A DNA stretch of 64,000 nt from Lathyrus oleraceus (lineage: Eukaryota > Streptophyta > Magnoliopsida > Fabales > Fabaceae), in assembly GCF_024323335.1 (NCBI RefSeq), contig NC_066581.1, positions 457,413,197-457,477,196 of the forward strand, in the 5' to 3' direction. Positions 22,196 to 33,729 of the stretch are shown piece by piece. The notes beneath the pieces are model-generated. The model made no database searches. It saw nothing but the letters and a program-made list of their open reading frames with translations, and was not told where the DNA came from. Position numbers and translations under genes: made by a program. The first letter of the stretch is position 1; each line of letters begins with the position of its first letter.

Positions 22196-25100
22196 AAGGT
22201 CATTCTAGCCGGAGAAGTGAAGTTTAGAAATCTTCATCTCGACGCGGTAGAATGGACTTAAATAACAGTAATGAGACAAATTTTGGTCCCTAAGAGACCT
22301 CATGATGCAGATGTATGCATGCAAAAGACACAAACTCTGTGGGGAATATGATTCACACAGAAGAAAAGACGATCCATCGGAGTAGTACACTCACCAGGAA
22401 CAGAGACTCTAATAAGACTCTATGGGGATAATAAAAGAAAGAGAAATGTGTGAACAATACACGACTCCAAACTGGGGAAGATAAAACTGACATAACGTGA
22501 TCAAAACACGACTCTGATTAAGGAAAACAGAAAAACAGACTGGAGAACTTACTGGGGAGTGAAGGACTCACACTGGGGAAAAGAATTCCAAAGGAAAATA
22601 AATCCATTGGAGAGACACAAGCTGACTCCTGGGGAGAAGCAACAAAAAGTTCCACTGAGGGAAAGTAACAAAGAAATGAGATGTTACCAGGCATAAGGGT
22701 AACAAAAAAAATAGGAAGGAAACACCAAGGATACCGGTTACTGGGTATATAATAGGTGACCGACCAAAGCGTGAATTGGTGTGTGTTCCAAAACACTCAT
22801 CATCCTGAAGTGAGCGAAAGCAAACTTGTTTATAAGGATGGATATTTGATTCTGTAAAGAATGCAAATCTTACTCTGAGGGGAAAAACAACAAAGGATTG
22901 ACCCAAGAGTGAACGAGACATATTATTCATTACCGGCAGACCGTGAATAATATACTCGAAAGGAAAATTATCCTGAACCGGTTACTGGGTTGTTTAAGGA
23001 TAAAATCCGAAGACGTGAATTGGTTTGTGTTCCAAAACACTCATCATCCTGAACACAAACTGGTTAAAGGATGGGCAAAAAAGCGTGAATTGGTGTGTGT
23101 TCCAAAACACTCATCACCCGAAAGAAAGCTAGAACAGCAGACTTGTTTAAAGGATGGTCAAAAAAACGTGAATTGGTGTGTGTTCCAAAACACTCATCAT
23201 CCGAAAGAAAGCTAGAACAGCAGACTTGTTTAAAGGATGGCTGAAAAAACGTGAATTGGTGTGTGTTCCAAAACACTCATCATCCAAAACGCAAACTGGT
23301 TAAAGGATGGGCAAAAAGCGTGAATTGGTGTGTGTTCCAAGACACTCATCATCCAAAACGCAAACTGGTTAAAGGATGGGCAAAAAGCGTGAATTGGTGT
23401 GTGTTCCAAAACACTCATCATCCGAAAGAAAGCTAGAACAGCAGACTTGTTTAAAGGATGGCTGAAAAAACGTGAATTGGTGTGTGTTCCAAAACACTCA
23501 TCATCCGAAAGAAAGCTAGAACAGCAGTCTTGTTTAAAGGATGGATATTCGATTTTACAAAGAATACGAATCTTGCTCAGCTGGGGAAAATCAACAAAGG
23601 ATTCCAACTAAAGAGCGCATGAGACATATTATTCATTACCGGCAGACCGTGAATAATATACTCGCATGGAAGATTATCCTGAACCGGTTACTGGGTTGTT
23701 TAAGGATAAAAATCCAAAAAGAAAGGCATCGGGATACCAGAATAGGTATATAATGATGACCAATCAAAAGGAGCAACAGACATTACCGACAGAAGGGTAA
23801 ATGAAAGGCGAACTGCTGAGGATAATTTGCAAGCATCCGGCAATTATCCAAAGAAGACTAGCTGGGGATGCATTGGTAAATAACCAATGATCCAGGGAAC
23901 AAATCACTAGCATACGGTGAAAAGACCCACTGGGGATAAAATTGCTAGCATACGGCAATTATCCACAAAAGACTTGCTAAGGATATAAGTGTTGATCTGA
24001 GCAACTTATCCAAGCAAAGGAAAATCCACATCAAAGACTAGATGAAGATAACCACAAAATTAGGGTTTATATCTACCGAATACGGGGTAGAAGACCAAAA
24101 ACTCCGCGTGGGGATAGAACAAATCACCAGTCCGCACGGGAAACCAAAAATAGGGTTTATAACAAACCACAAACTGCTGGAGAGCAGGAAAATAGGATTT
24201 ACAACTACCGAGTAGTAGGTAGAAAACCAAAACTCTGGCTGGAGAATAAAAGGTGTATAACCACAAATTCTGTCAAGAAAGCCAGGAAAGATAGGACTTA
24301 CAACTGCTGGTTATGAGAGTAGAGGCCCAAAAACATTCCGCTGGGGAACAACCCACTGGGAATCACAAGATATTTGACAAATAGCCAATTCGGGAATGAT
24401 CCGAAAAGACAGACTGAATAAAGACACGTCCTAATGAGGATGTAACTCAAATAGGAAAATCCATCCCAATATATGTGTTGGGAGGAAACGGAAGAAACCG
24501 TCATCCACGAGGATATATCTCAGTGGGGAACTGCAGAAGGAAAAACAACATTTTCTGCTTATGGGCTGACTCTATATGGAGAGATTTTAAACACCCAACA
24601 TCTGCTTAAGGAGATCTGTAAAGAGATCTATATCACCATAGCAGGAGACACGGCAAACAAAAGATATATGGCGAGAAATGCAACATGAATATCTGAATGT
24701 TTATGAATATGCATGAATATGCGTGATTTATGTTTGATGAATGCTGACAAAACAGACAGTTCTAACACAAACAGGTTCAGGAACCAAACATCCGGTATTA
24801 TACTTCCAGGGGAAAAACCAGCTGGAGAGCCAATCTGCGGAGATCTACATGCTGTAAAGCAAAGATCTGCAGGTACTGCTGAAGAAGCAGAGAATCAGAG
24901 ACATCAGGAAACAACCCAATCAGGGTACAGAAAGTCACAACGGGCGATATGGCCACCAAGACAAATCTGTAGGGGAACAAGAGAAGTCCCAAAGTATCTG
25001 CAGGGGATCCCAGTGTCAACTGAGAAACAAAAGTGCATAAGCACGAACTGCTGTAGAAGCAAATCCACACAACTCCGCTGGGGAACAACCCACTGAGGGA

Positions 25101-26680
25101 GAATGATATCATCCAAATAGAATATAACTGCATAAGCAACTCTACTGGGGAAAACTGTCGGCTACTCTCTTGGGAACAAGCCACTGAGGGAGGACAGATC
25201 AAACAAATAGATTTTGCAATAAACCACTCCACTTGGGGAGAATACACAGCAAACTGATCACAACAAGTAGATTCTGCAATGCAAGCCACTCTACTGGGGA
25301 TCACAAACAGTCAGGAAATCAAATCCGTTCACTGGAGGCTAGAGCCATCATCCGACCATACCGGAGATTGAAAGAGTATTCAACAGGCGAAACTGCCACG
25401 ACAAACAATCTGCAGACTAAGCTGAGGAAAAGATGATTGAAATACTGGGATACCAACCCAATCAACCACTGAGTAGGAAAATAAATCCTGCTCTGCTGAA
25501 GAGAAAAACTCTGATGAAGAGATAGCAACAATTCCGCAGACGACTTCGCCGGGGAGAAGGTAAAGCACCGGGTATCAAACCACTGACTTACCGAGTCTTC
25601 AAAAGAAAACAAACGTGCTGAGGAAACAGACAAATCCTGCTGGCACACTGCCTGGGGAAAAGAGGTAATAACTCCACTTGCAACTCTGGTGGGGATATTA
25701 ATAACAACTCTACTCGCGACTCCGAGGGGAGTATCAACAATTAGTTATACTCATGACTGCGCTGAGGAGACAAATAAAGTCTGGGGGTATTGACCCACTG
25801 GAGAAAGTGACGGGGCACCAAGATGATAAATCATCAACCACCGATACTTCTCAAGAAAACACCCATGCTGGGGAAACTGCTGCTGGAGAGTACGAAGTCT
25901 TCAACAACACATCACTTGCGACTGTACTGGGGAACAACCCCAACAACAACTTTGTCTGAGGAACAACCTCAACAAAGATCTGAAGAAAGAAAATACCACC
26001 AAACCAGGAGTATGAACGAATGTCTTACCTGTTGGAAATCATGCCACCCTCGGGAGAGCACTGAGATATTCTTGAGTACCCTTTCAATCTTGTGAATGTT
26101 CACTTTGTTTAAACAATAATTTTGAAAAATTTGATTTGTTTAAAACAATGACATTTTATCAATTTAAAGCATGCAAAACATTTGTTGAATTGAAACAAAT
26201 AAGAGTGCAAATAATTGGATAAAAAGCTCAAATCGATTTGATGGAATGGTAGCCTGCAAATGGCAAGACTCCATAGATCTGTACAAATTTGAAATCAGTG
26301 ATATATATTGGAAGAGGGCTACATTGAACATAATGATCCTTTCTCTACCAATTTGAATCTCGATGTATCCGAAGCTTCAGTTGACGACGAATCGAGAATC
26401 TTTCTGACGAAATGACGACTGATGAACAGAAAGTCTTGTCAGGATGCAGTTACTTGCCAAAAATCCCTAACTTTTGCCTAGATTGCCCCAGAGTGAGGTA
26501 CTCAATCTAGCGGGTATGCAAATATATATCTTTTTTTTTTCAAGTCTCTAATTTTTGCCTGGATTACCCTTGCGGGTTCTCCACCGAGACGCTCATTTTT
26601 GCCTAAGCCGCCCTTTCGGGTTTTCAACTTAGCGAGCTATTCTGTTTTTTCATTATTTTTTCATTTGCATATACTTTTTT
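22196..26680 (-). other. 3' untranslated region of young Ogre
   Basis: About 4.5 kb between the integrase stop and the polypurine tract without domain-bearing ORFs. It contains the 69/83-bp tandem array (22769-23560), a 240-bp flanking duplication, a long stretch of degenerate 'ctgggga'-containing repeats (about 23800-25990), and three roughly 70-bp units with 'tttttgcct.g' (about 26465-26640) close to the integrase stop. Confidence 0.85.
22769..23720. repeat. Tandem array with two unit lengths in Ogre 3' UTR
   Basis: The block 'gtgaattggtgtgtgttcc' recurs at 22771, 23015, 23085, 23168, 23251, 23320, 23389 and 23472. The last seven are spaced 70, 83, 83, 69, 69 and 83 bp. Short units contain 'cgcaaactggttaaagg', long units 'gctagaacagcagacttg'. 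The flanks form a larger direct repeat of about 240 bp at an offset of about 701-706 bp (for example 22921 and 23627). Confidence 0.92.
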
Positions 26681-28570
26681 TTAGGCAAAGTATCTCTTAA
26701 CTGCATCTGAATTCACAGGACGAGTGAAATCCTCCCCATCCATTGTTGTAAGCATCAAAGCTCCGCCTGAAAAGGCTCTCTTAACAACATATGGACCCTC
26801 GTAGTTTGGAGTCCACTTGCCCCTGGAATCGGGCGCGAAAGACAAAACTTTCTTGAGCACAAGGTCACCTTCTCGGAACACACGAGGCTTGACCTTCTTG
26901 TCGAATGCTTTCTTCATTCTCTGCTGATATAACTGACCATGGCACATGGCAGTCAATCTCTTCTCTTCAATCAGATTCAACTGGTCATAACGACTCTGAA
27001 TCCATTCAGCATCAGTCAACTTGGCTTCCATCAAGACTCGCATTGATGGGATCTCCACCTCTACTGGGAGAACGGCTTCCATACCATAAACAAGAGAGAA
27101 AGGGGTTGCCCCTGTTGAAGTGCGTACAGACGTACGGTATCCATGTAAAGCAAATGGCAGCATCTCATGCCAATCTTTGTAGGTGACAGTCATCTTCTGG
27201 ATGATCCTCTTGATATTTTTGTTAGCAGCTTCAACAGCCCCATTCATCTTAGGTCTGTAGGGAGAGGAATTATGGTGTGCAATCTTGAATTCAGCGCACA
27301 ACTCATCCATCATCTTGTTGTTCAGATTGGATCCATTATCAGTAATGATCCTCTCTGGCACACCATAACGGCAAATCAACTGGTTCTTGATAAACTTCAC
27401 AACCACCTGTCTGGTTACATTCGCGTACGACGCGGCTTCAACCCATTTGGTGAAGTAATCAATTGCTACGAGAATAAACCGATGTCCGTTGGACGCTTTC
27501 GGCTCAATCATACCGATCATGTCGATCCCCCACATAGAGAAAGGCCATGGTGATGAAATCACATTCAGGAGTGTCGGAGGAATATGAATCTTATCCGCAT
27601 AAATTTGACACTTGTGACATTTCTTCACATACTTGCAACAGTCAGACTCCATTGTCAGCCAATAGTAGCCTGCTCTCAACATTTTCTTAGCCATGGCGTG
27701 TCCATTGGAATGAGTACCAAATGAACCCTCATGGACCTCAGTCATCAACAGGTTTGCTTCGTGTCTATCCACGCATCTGAGCAAAACCATATCAAAATTT
27801 CTCTTATACAGCACTTCACCACTGAGGTAGAAACTGCCTGACAACCTTCTCAAAGTTTTCCTATCTTTCACAGATGCCCCAGGCGGGTAGACCTGGTTCT
27901 GGAGGAAATTCTTGATATCAAAGTACCAAGGCTTGTCATCTTTCACTTCTTCGATTGCAAATATGTGAGCGGGTCTGTCCAAGCGCATCACAGTAATGTT
28001 GGGAACATCATTCCACCATCTGACTACTATCATAGAAGCAAGCGTTGCAAGGGCATCTGCCATCCGATTATCCTCTCGAGGAATATGATAAAATTCAACT
28101 TCTGTGAAGAAAGTTGAAATTCTCCTTGCATAATCTCTGTATGGGATGAGACCTGGTTGATTCGTCTCCCATTCACCTTTGATCTGATTGACAACCAAAG
28201 CTGAATCACCATAGACATCAAGATATTTGATTCTTAAATCAATGCATTCTTCAAGTCCCATTATACAGGCTTCGTACTCCGCCATGTTATTCGTGCATTT
28301 GAAAGTTAGCCTTGCTGTAAACGGAATGTGCGATCCCTGGGGATTAACAATTACTGCCCCAATTCCATTTCCATATTGATTAACAGCGCCATCAAACACC
28401 ATCGTCCATCTGGAACCAGGTTCTGGACCTTCATCGAGTGTAGGCTCATCGCAATCTTTCATCTTCAAATACAGAATTTCCTCGTCAGGGAAGTCATACT
28501 GAACAGACTGATGATCTTCAATTGGCTGGTGCGCTAGATGGTCAGCCAAGATACTACCTTTGATAGCTTT
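26681..28570 (-). pseudogene. Ogre pol, second RNase H and integrase (after in-frame TAG)
   Basis: Continues the reverse-transcriptase frame after a TAG at 28571-28573. Counting from the ORF start at 28549, an RNase H domain lies at about residues 45-175 (FDGAVNQYGNGIGAV, NNMAEYEACIMGL, VYGDSALVVNQI, REDNRMADALATLASM). This second, archaeal-like RNase H in addition to the one after reverse transcriptase is a feature of the Tat/Ogre clade. Integrase follows: an HHCC-type zinc domain (C-H-K-C at about 315), then D at about 342 (MWGIDMIG), D at about 405 (IITDNGSN) and E at about 441 (NGAVEAANKN), with a C-terminal GPYVV-type module. The ORF is otherwise intact. It is labelled as a pseudogene only because of the stop, which may lower or abolish pol output. 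Confidence 0.9.
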
Positions 28571-30143
28571 CTAAGCTCGATACTCAATATCATACTCAGA
28601 CAACAGCATCTGCCAACGGGCAATCCTCCCAGTTAAAGCAGGCTTCTCGAAAATATACTTAATTGGATCCATTCTGGATATCAACCAAGTTGTATGATTT
28701 ATCATGTACTGGCGCAAACGCTTAGCTGCCCAAGCCAAAGCACAGCACGTCTTCTCAAGCATAGAGTACCGAGACTCACAATCAGTAAACTTCTTACTGA
28801 GGTAGTAGATAGCAAACTCCTTCTTCCCTGATTCATCTTGTTGACCGAGTACACAACCCATCGAGTCTTCAAGAACTGTTAAGTACATAATCAGAGGTCT
28901 TCCTTCTACAGGCGGAGACAAAATCGGAGGTTCAGACAGATAATCTTTGATACTGTCGAAAGCTTTCTGGCAATCCTCGGTCCAATCATGAGACTGATCT
29001 TTCCGGAGGAGCTTGAATATCGGCGCACATGTGGCAGTCATGTGGGATATAAATCTGGAAATGTAGTTCAAGCGGCCAAGAAAACCTCGGACTTGCTTCT
29101 CAGTTTTGGGTGCGGGCATCTCTTGTATTGCTTTGACCTTTGCAGGATCAACCTCAATACCTCTTTCGCTTACCACAAAACCCAACAACTTGCCGGAACG
29201 GACTCCAAAAGTACATTTGTTCGGATTCAGACGAAGCTGGAATTTCCTCAAACGCTGAAAAAGCTTCAGCAAATGCTCAATATGCTCAATTTCCGTTCGG
29301 GACTTGGCAATCATATCATCAACATAGACTTCTATCTCCTTGTGCATCATGTCGTGAAACAAGGTAGTCATAGCTCGTTGATACGTGGCTCCGGCGTTCT
29401 TCAAACCGAAGGGCATCACTCGATAACAGAATGTTCCCCAAGGTGTGATGAATGTTGTCTTCTCCATATCCTCTGGTGCCATCTTGATTTGATTATATCC
29501 GGAAAATCCGTCCATAAAGGAAAAGACTTTGAATTTAGCTGTATTGTCTACCAACATGTCAATGTGTGGTAGAGGAAAATCATCTTTTGGGCTAGCTTTA
29601 TTCAAATCTCTATAATCAACGCACATACGGACTTTTCCGTCCTTCTTAGGAACAGGCACAATGTTGGCCACCCATTGAGGATATGTCGAAGTCACCAGAA
29701 ACCCCGCATCAATTTGCTTCTGAACTTCCTCTTTGATCTTCACTGCCATATCTGGATGAGTTCTTCTGAGCTTCTGCTTCACAGGCACGCACTCAGGCTT
29801 CAAAGGCAGGAAATGTTGCACAATATCTGTATCTAAACCCGGCATGTCTTCATAGGACCAAGCAAAGATATCTGAATATTGTCGTAGCAAGCTGATCAAA
29901 TCTTCTTTAACAGACTCTTCAAGAAGTGCCCCAATCTTCACTAGACGAACACAATCCTCAGACCCCAAGTTGACTGTTTCCAAGTCTTCGAGATGCGGCT
30001 GAATGATCTTCTCTTCGTGCTCAAGGAGACGGGTGATCTCATCAGGGATCTCTTCAACGTCATCTTCCTCTGCCTCAAATACAGGGAATTCAAAATTGGG
30101 AGATGGCGTTGGATCATTATGTTCAATGGGTTTTAGGATCAAC
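28571..30143 (-). CDS. Ogre pol exon: reverse transcriptase and first RNase H
   Basis: An open frame of 523 codons without a sensible own ATG: it is open from a probable 3' splice site at 30143/30144, preceded in frame by a stop at 30161-30163. Motifs in order are VPKKDGKVRMCVDYRDLNKA, FSFMDGFSGYNQI, MPFGLKNAGATYQRAM, and the catalytic YVDD at about residue 273. A gypsy RNase H follows (MYLTVLEDSMGCVLGQ, YYLSKKFTDCESRYSMLEKTC). It ends at a TAG (28571-28573) in the connection region. The TAG most simply arises from CAG, since the frame and homology continue directly after it. Confidence 0.92.
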
Positions 30144-30421
30144 CTGCATAATGATTTTGGTTAAGAAAAATTCAGCATTTTAAACAAGCCAATCATTATG
30201 CAGATGAAAAATGTCGCTTTTATAGCTTTTATTTTTGTTTTTATGGTTTTTTGTGATCACTGATTTCATAAAGAAAAGCAAAAAGTGAAAACAAAGGAAA
30301 AACAAATGTTTTGACAATGCAAAAATTGAATGAAAATATCATTGTATATATGCTTTGCCAACAATGTCATCACTTCTCCTTTTGGCATGGGAGAAGGGTT
30401 TTAAACGAAATGAACAATTAC
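30144..30421 (-). other. Probable spliced intron between gag-pro and pol of Ogre
   Basis: The 278-nt minus-strand segment begins GTAATT, overlapping the gag-pro stop codon, and ends TTATGCAG. It contains a CTTAAC branch-like site and a T-rich tract, and is AT-rich with stops in frame. Removing it would place gag-pro and pol in one frame (phase-2 junction). Ogre elements are known to splice an intron at this position in part of their transcripts; the exact borders here are my inference. Confidence 0.75.
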
Positions 30422-33400
30422 TCTGATCTATGGATAACTGTAGGAACATCCACAGCGACCCAATTGTGGCAGACACCACCAGGAATAACAAAATTGTTCA
30501 AATCTTCTGCATCTTCTTCTTCAATGATAGCAGCAGCTTCCTCTTTTGCAGGTTGATCAGCATGGATGAATCCTCCACTCGTGAACAGACCTTGCTCGTT
30601 GCATGCCCCAGAACCATAGCCAATGCCAGCCCGGGATCGGTTATCTTCAAGTTCAAGCACTTTCCCTAATCCAGCGACTGCACCACATTCTATGGCCAGC
30701 TTCGCATCACGGTAGGAAGTGAATGAAGGAGACTTCTTCTCGATTGGTTTATCAATAGATAAAGCTTGAAACTGGGTTCCAACTTCATCCTCTGCGTCAA
30801 TGTACGAGAAAGAAGATAGATTACTGACCAGGAGAGCCTTTTCTCCCCCTACTACAACCAATTTCTTGTTTTTGACAAATTTCAGCTTCTGGTGTAGGGT
30901 GGATGTCACGGCGCCAGCCTCGTGAATCCATGGTCTGCCTAAGAGACAGCTGTATGATGGGTGAATATCCATTACTTGAAAAGTGATCTGGAAATCACTT
31001 GGTCCAATCTTGATTGGGAGGTCCACTTCCCCAATCACGGTCTTGCGCGACCCATCAAAAGCTTTTACAACAACCCCACTCTGCCTCATAGGAGGACCTT
31101 GATATGACAGACGAGAGAGTGTGGATTTTGGCAATACATTCAGAGATGATCCAGTGTCCACCAACACATTGGACATTGCATCAGATTTGCAATTCATAGA
31201 GATATGTAAAGCCATGTTGTGGTCTCTTCCCTCCTCAGGGAGATCAGCGTCACAAAAGCTCAGAGTGTTGCAAGCGGTGATGTTTGCAACAATGCTATCA
31301 AATTGTTCCAAGGTGACGTCGTGATCGACATATGCCAGGTCCAAGACTTTCTGCAGAGACTCCCTATGAGGCTCTGAATTTAGCAATAGAGAAAGAATAG
31401 AAATCTTGGAGGGCGTGTGTAGAAGCTGGTCTACAATATTGTACTCACTCTTTCTGATGAGCCTCAGCATCTCATCAGACTCTTCATCAACAATGCCACT
31501 CGGGCCAACAACTGAAGAAATGGGAGTCTTTTGTACAGAGGAGGAAGGCTGGGCAACAGCAGGTGCCGGATTCTGAACATTCACAGCATTCCCTACGGGG
31601 TGCACAACAGTGTCAGAAGCGGTAGCTTTAGCGGGCGCAGAAAACACACGACCGCTGCGGGTCAACCCACTAACATCAGCGATAGTGGTCACGGAAGTAG
31701 ACGGCAGAGGTACTTCGACCCCATCCTGGACAGCAACAGGACTATATCTGAAAGGTACAGCTCGATCAGATGAATAAGGCACAGGGCCAGCTGGCTTAAT
31801 AATCAAAGCAGGTGAAGCCTTCGGCTTGTTGCTATTGTAGCGAATAACAACAGGCTCAGGCAACTTGAACACCGGGGAGATGACACTCACCTCGGGCTCA
31901 ACTACATCCACATTGCGATTCTGGAGAATCTCAATGGTACCTTCGTTCAACATCATTTGCAATTCCTTGCGAACCTGATCACAGCCCAAGCGGTTAACAG
32001 AACAGACACGGCACTTATCGTGGTTATGCTCCAAATAACTGTGCTGACACAGCATCTTATGTAAATCAACCAACGATTGCCGGATATGACTGACATACTT
32101 CACCTTGTATTTCCCAAGGTCCTCTTGAATCATATTCACAGATTTCCCATGCGAAGGCAATGGGTTCCTGGTGACATTAGGGTTAGAGTCTTCAAAACTC
32201 AGAATTCCGCTTCTCATGAGGTCTTGAACCTTATTCTTCAGCGGGAAACAGTTCTCAACGTTGTGGCCCGGAGCACCGGAATGGTAGACACAATGCTGGT
32301 CTGGTTTGTACCACCATTGCGGGTTTGCAGGAATAGCAGGAGGATCCCTGGGAGAAACCAACTTCCTCTCCAACAAGGAGGGATAAAGCTCTGTATATGT
32401 CATCGGAATAGGGTCGAAGCTGACCTTCTTCCTATCATAGTTCATGTTAGCCTGATTGGTTGTACTTCCACGAGGCTGGTAAGCCTGTTGCTGTGGACGC
32501 TGCTGTTGCTGTTGATACTGCGGTTGTGGATATTGCTGTTGATGCTGATACTGTTGAGCATTATCCTTGAATACAGGCGCTACATGAGCCACCTGGTGCT
32601 GATGTCCGGCACGATGTGCAGGCTTCCTCTGAACAGAGGGTCTTCGATGCTTTGGCTGAGACTGCACAGCATGCGCTTCGCCTTCTTTCCTCTTAAATGC
32701 TCCATATCGCTTAGAGGAAGAACCATCATCTTTGGCTAACCGTCCCTCGCGGACACCTTCTTCAAGACGCATCCCCATGTTCACCATCTCGGTGAAATCA
32801 GAGGGAGCGCTGGCCACCATTCTCTCATAGTAAAATGACCCAAGAGTCTTCAGAAAGATCTTGGTCATCTCTTTCTCTTCTAATGGTGGAGTGATTTGAG
32901 CTGCCAGCTCACGCCATCTCTGGGCGTACTCCTTGAACGATTCCTTGTCCTTTTGTGACATAGACCTGAGTTGATCTCTGTCAGGCGCCATGTCAACGTT
33001 GTATTTGTATTGCTTGACGAAAGCTTCGCCAAGGTCGTTGAAAGAGCGGATGTTGGCACTGTCCAGACTCATATACCAACGGAGAGCAGCACCAGACAAA
33101 CTGTCTTGGAAGTAGTGGATCAAGAGTTGATCGTTGTCGGTCTGCGTGGACATCTTCCTGGCATACATGACTAAGTGTGCCAAAGGACAAGTGTTCCCTT
33201 TATACTTTTCAAAGTCTGGGACCTTGAATTTAACTGGTATTTTAACACCGGGAACTAGACAAAGTTCGGCTGCTGACTTGCCGAAGAGATCTTTGCCTCT
33301 AAGAGTTCTCAATTCCTTTCTCAGCTCGAGGAATTGGTCGTTCATTGCATCCATTTTCTCATGAACATCTGAGCCCTCAGATGCCTCAGAATGATAAATG

Positions 33401-33729
33401 GTGTCGTCTACCCTCGGCATGGTATGCACGACAGGAGGAACGGGAATAGGGACCGGGCTAGATGCCGGCATTTGAGCAAACGTAGGAGCTGGCAGATCAG
33501 GCATGAAGCCGGGAGGCATCCCCCAAGGAAAACCGGGAGGCATGGCGTTTGGCTGCCGGGCACTGACAGGCACCGTTGAGGTAGCTATCTCTGAAATAAC
33601 AGTCCGCTGAACCGGAGTTGCTGGCTGGGGAGCAGGCTGATTCTGGGCAGCAAGAAGTTGCTCCATCAATGCGCCAAGTCTGGCGACTTCATCCCTTAAA
33701 CTCTGGTTCTCTTGTTCCAACTGCTCCAT
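30418..33729 (-). CDS. Ogre gag-protease polyprotein
   Basis: An intact ORF of 1,103 codons with start MEQLEQENQ at 33729. Domains in order: N-terminal leucine-rich heptads (about 1-30); a Pro/Met-rich linker (about 35-105); the gag capsid core (about 155-300: YFQDSLSGAALRWYMSLD, NDLGEAFVKQYKYN, MSQKDKESFKEYAQRW); a basic region, then a Gln/Tyr-rich stretch (about 375-430); a Cys/His knuckle-like motif at about 480 (CVYHSGAPGHNVENC); a second Cys cluster (HNHDKCRVCSVNRLGC); and a retropepsin-type aspartic protease with DTGSS at 858 and LLGRPWIHEAG at about 910. The stop at 30418-30420 overlaps the predicted splice donor, so unspliced RNA would yield gag-pro only and spliced RNA gag-pro-pol. 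It acts in cytoplasmic virus-like particles. Confidence 0.95.
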   Translation of the reverse strand: MEQLEQENQSLRDEVARLGALMEQLLAAQNQPAPQPATPVQRTVISEIATSTVPVSARQPNAMPPGFPWGMPPGFMPDLPAPTFAQMPASSPVPIPVPPVVHTMPRVDDTIYHSEASEGSDVHEKMDAMNDQFLELRKELRTLRGKDLFGKSAAELCLVPGVKIPVKFKVPDFEKYKGNTCPLAHLVMYARKMSTQTDNDQLLIHYFQDSLSGAALRWYMSLDSANIRSFNDLGEAFVKQYKYNVDMAPDRDQLRSMSQKDKESFKEYAQRWRELAAQITPPLEEKEMTKIFLKTLGSFYYERMVASAPSDFTEMVNMGMRLEEGVREGRLAKDDGSSSKRYGAFKRKEGEAHAVQSQPKHRRPSVQRKPAHRAGHQHQVAHVAPVFKDNAQQYQHQQQYPQPQYQQQQQRPQQQAYQPRGSTTNQANMNYDRKKVSFDPIPMTYTELYPSLLERKLVSPRDPPAIPANPQWWYKPDQHCVYHSGAPGHNVENCFPLKNKVQDLMRSGILSFEDSNPNVTRNPLPSHGKSVNMIQEDLGKYKVKYVSHIRQSLVDLHKMLCQHSYLEHNHDKCRVCSVNRLGCDQVRKELQMMLNEGTIEILQNRNVDVVEPEVSVISPVFKLPEPVVIRYNSNKPKASPALIIKPAGPVPYSSDRAVPFRYSPVAVQDGVEVPLPSTSVTTIADVSGLTRSGRVFSAPAKATASDTVVHPVGNAVNVQNPAPAVAQPSSSVQKTPISSVVGPSGIVDEESDEMLRLIRKSEYNIVDQLLHTPSKISILSLLLNSEPHRESLQKVLDLAYVDHDVTLEQFDSIVANITACNTLSFCDADLPEEGRDHNMALHISMNCKSDAMSNVLVDTGSSLNVLPKSTLSRLSYQGPPMRQSGVVVKAFDGSRKTVIGEVDLPIKIGPSDFQITFQVMDIHPSYSCLLGRPWIHEAGAVTSTLHQKLKFVKNKKLVVVGGEKALLVSNLSSFSYIDAEDEVGTQFQALSIDKPIEKKSPSFTSYRDAKLAIECGAVAGLGKVLELEDNRSRAGIGYGSGACNEQGLFTSGGFIHADQPAKEEAAAIIEEEDAEDLNNFVIPGGVCHNWVAVDVPTVIHRSE

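Noticed and set aside
22769..23560. CRISPR-like regular repeats
   Set aside because: Units are directly tandem with homologous, not unique, spacers, in plant nuclear DNA; this is a 3' UTR satellite-type array.
22943..23611. ORFs reading repeats of NWCVFQNTHHP on plus and FGTHTNSR on minus
   Set aside because: They result from the tandem array; unit lengths of 69 keep frames open locally, but 70- and 83-bp units break them. No start context or domain.
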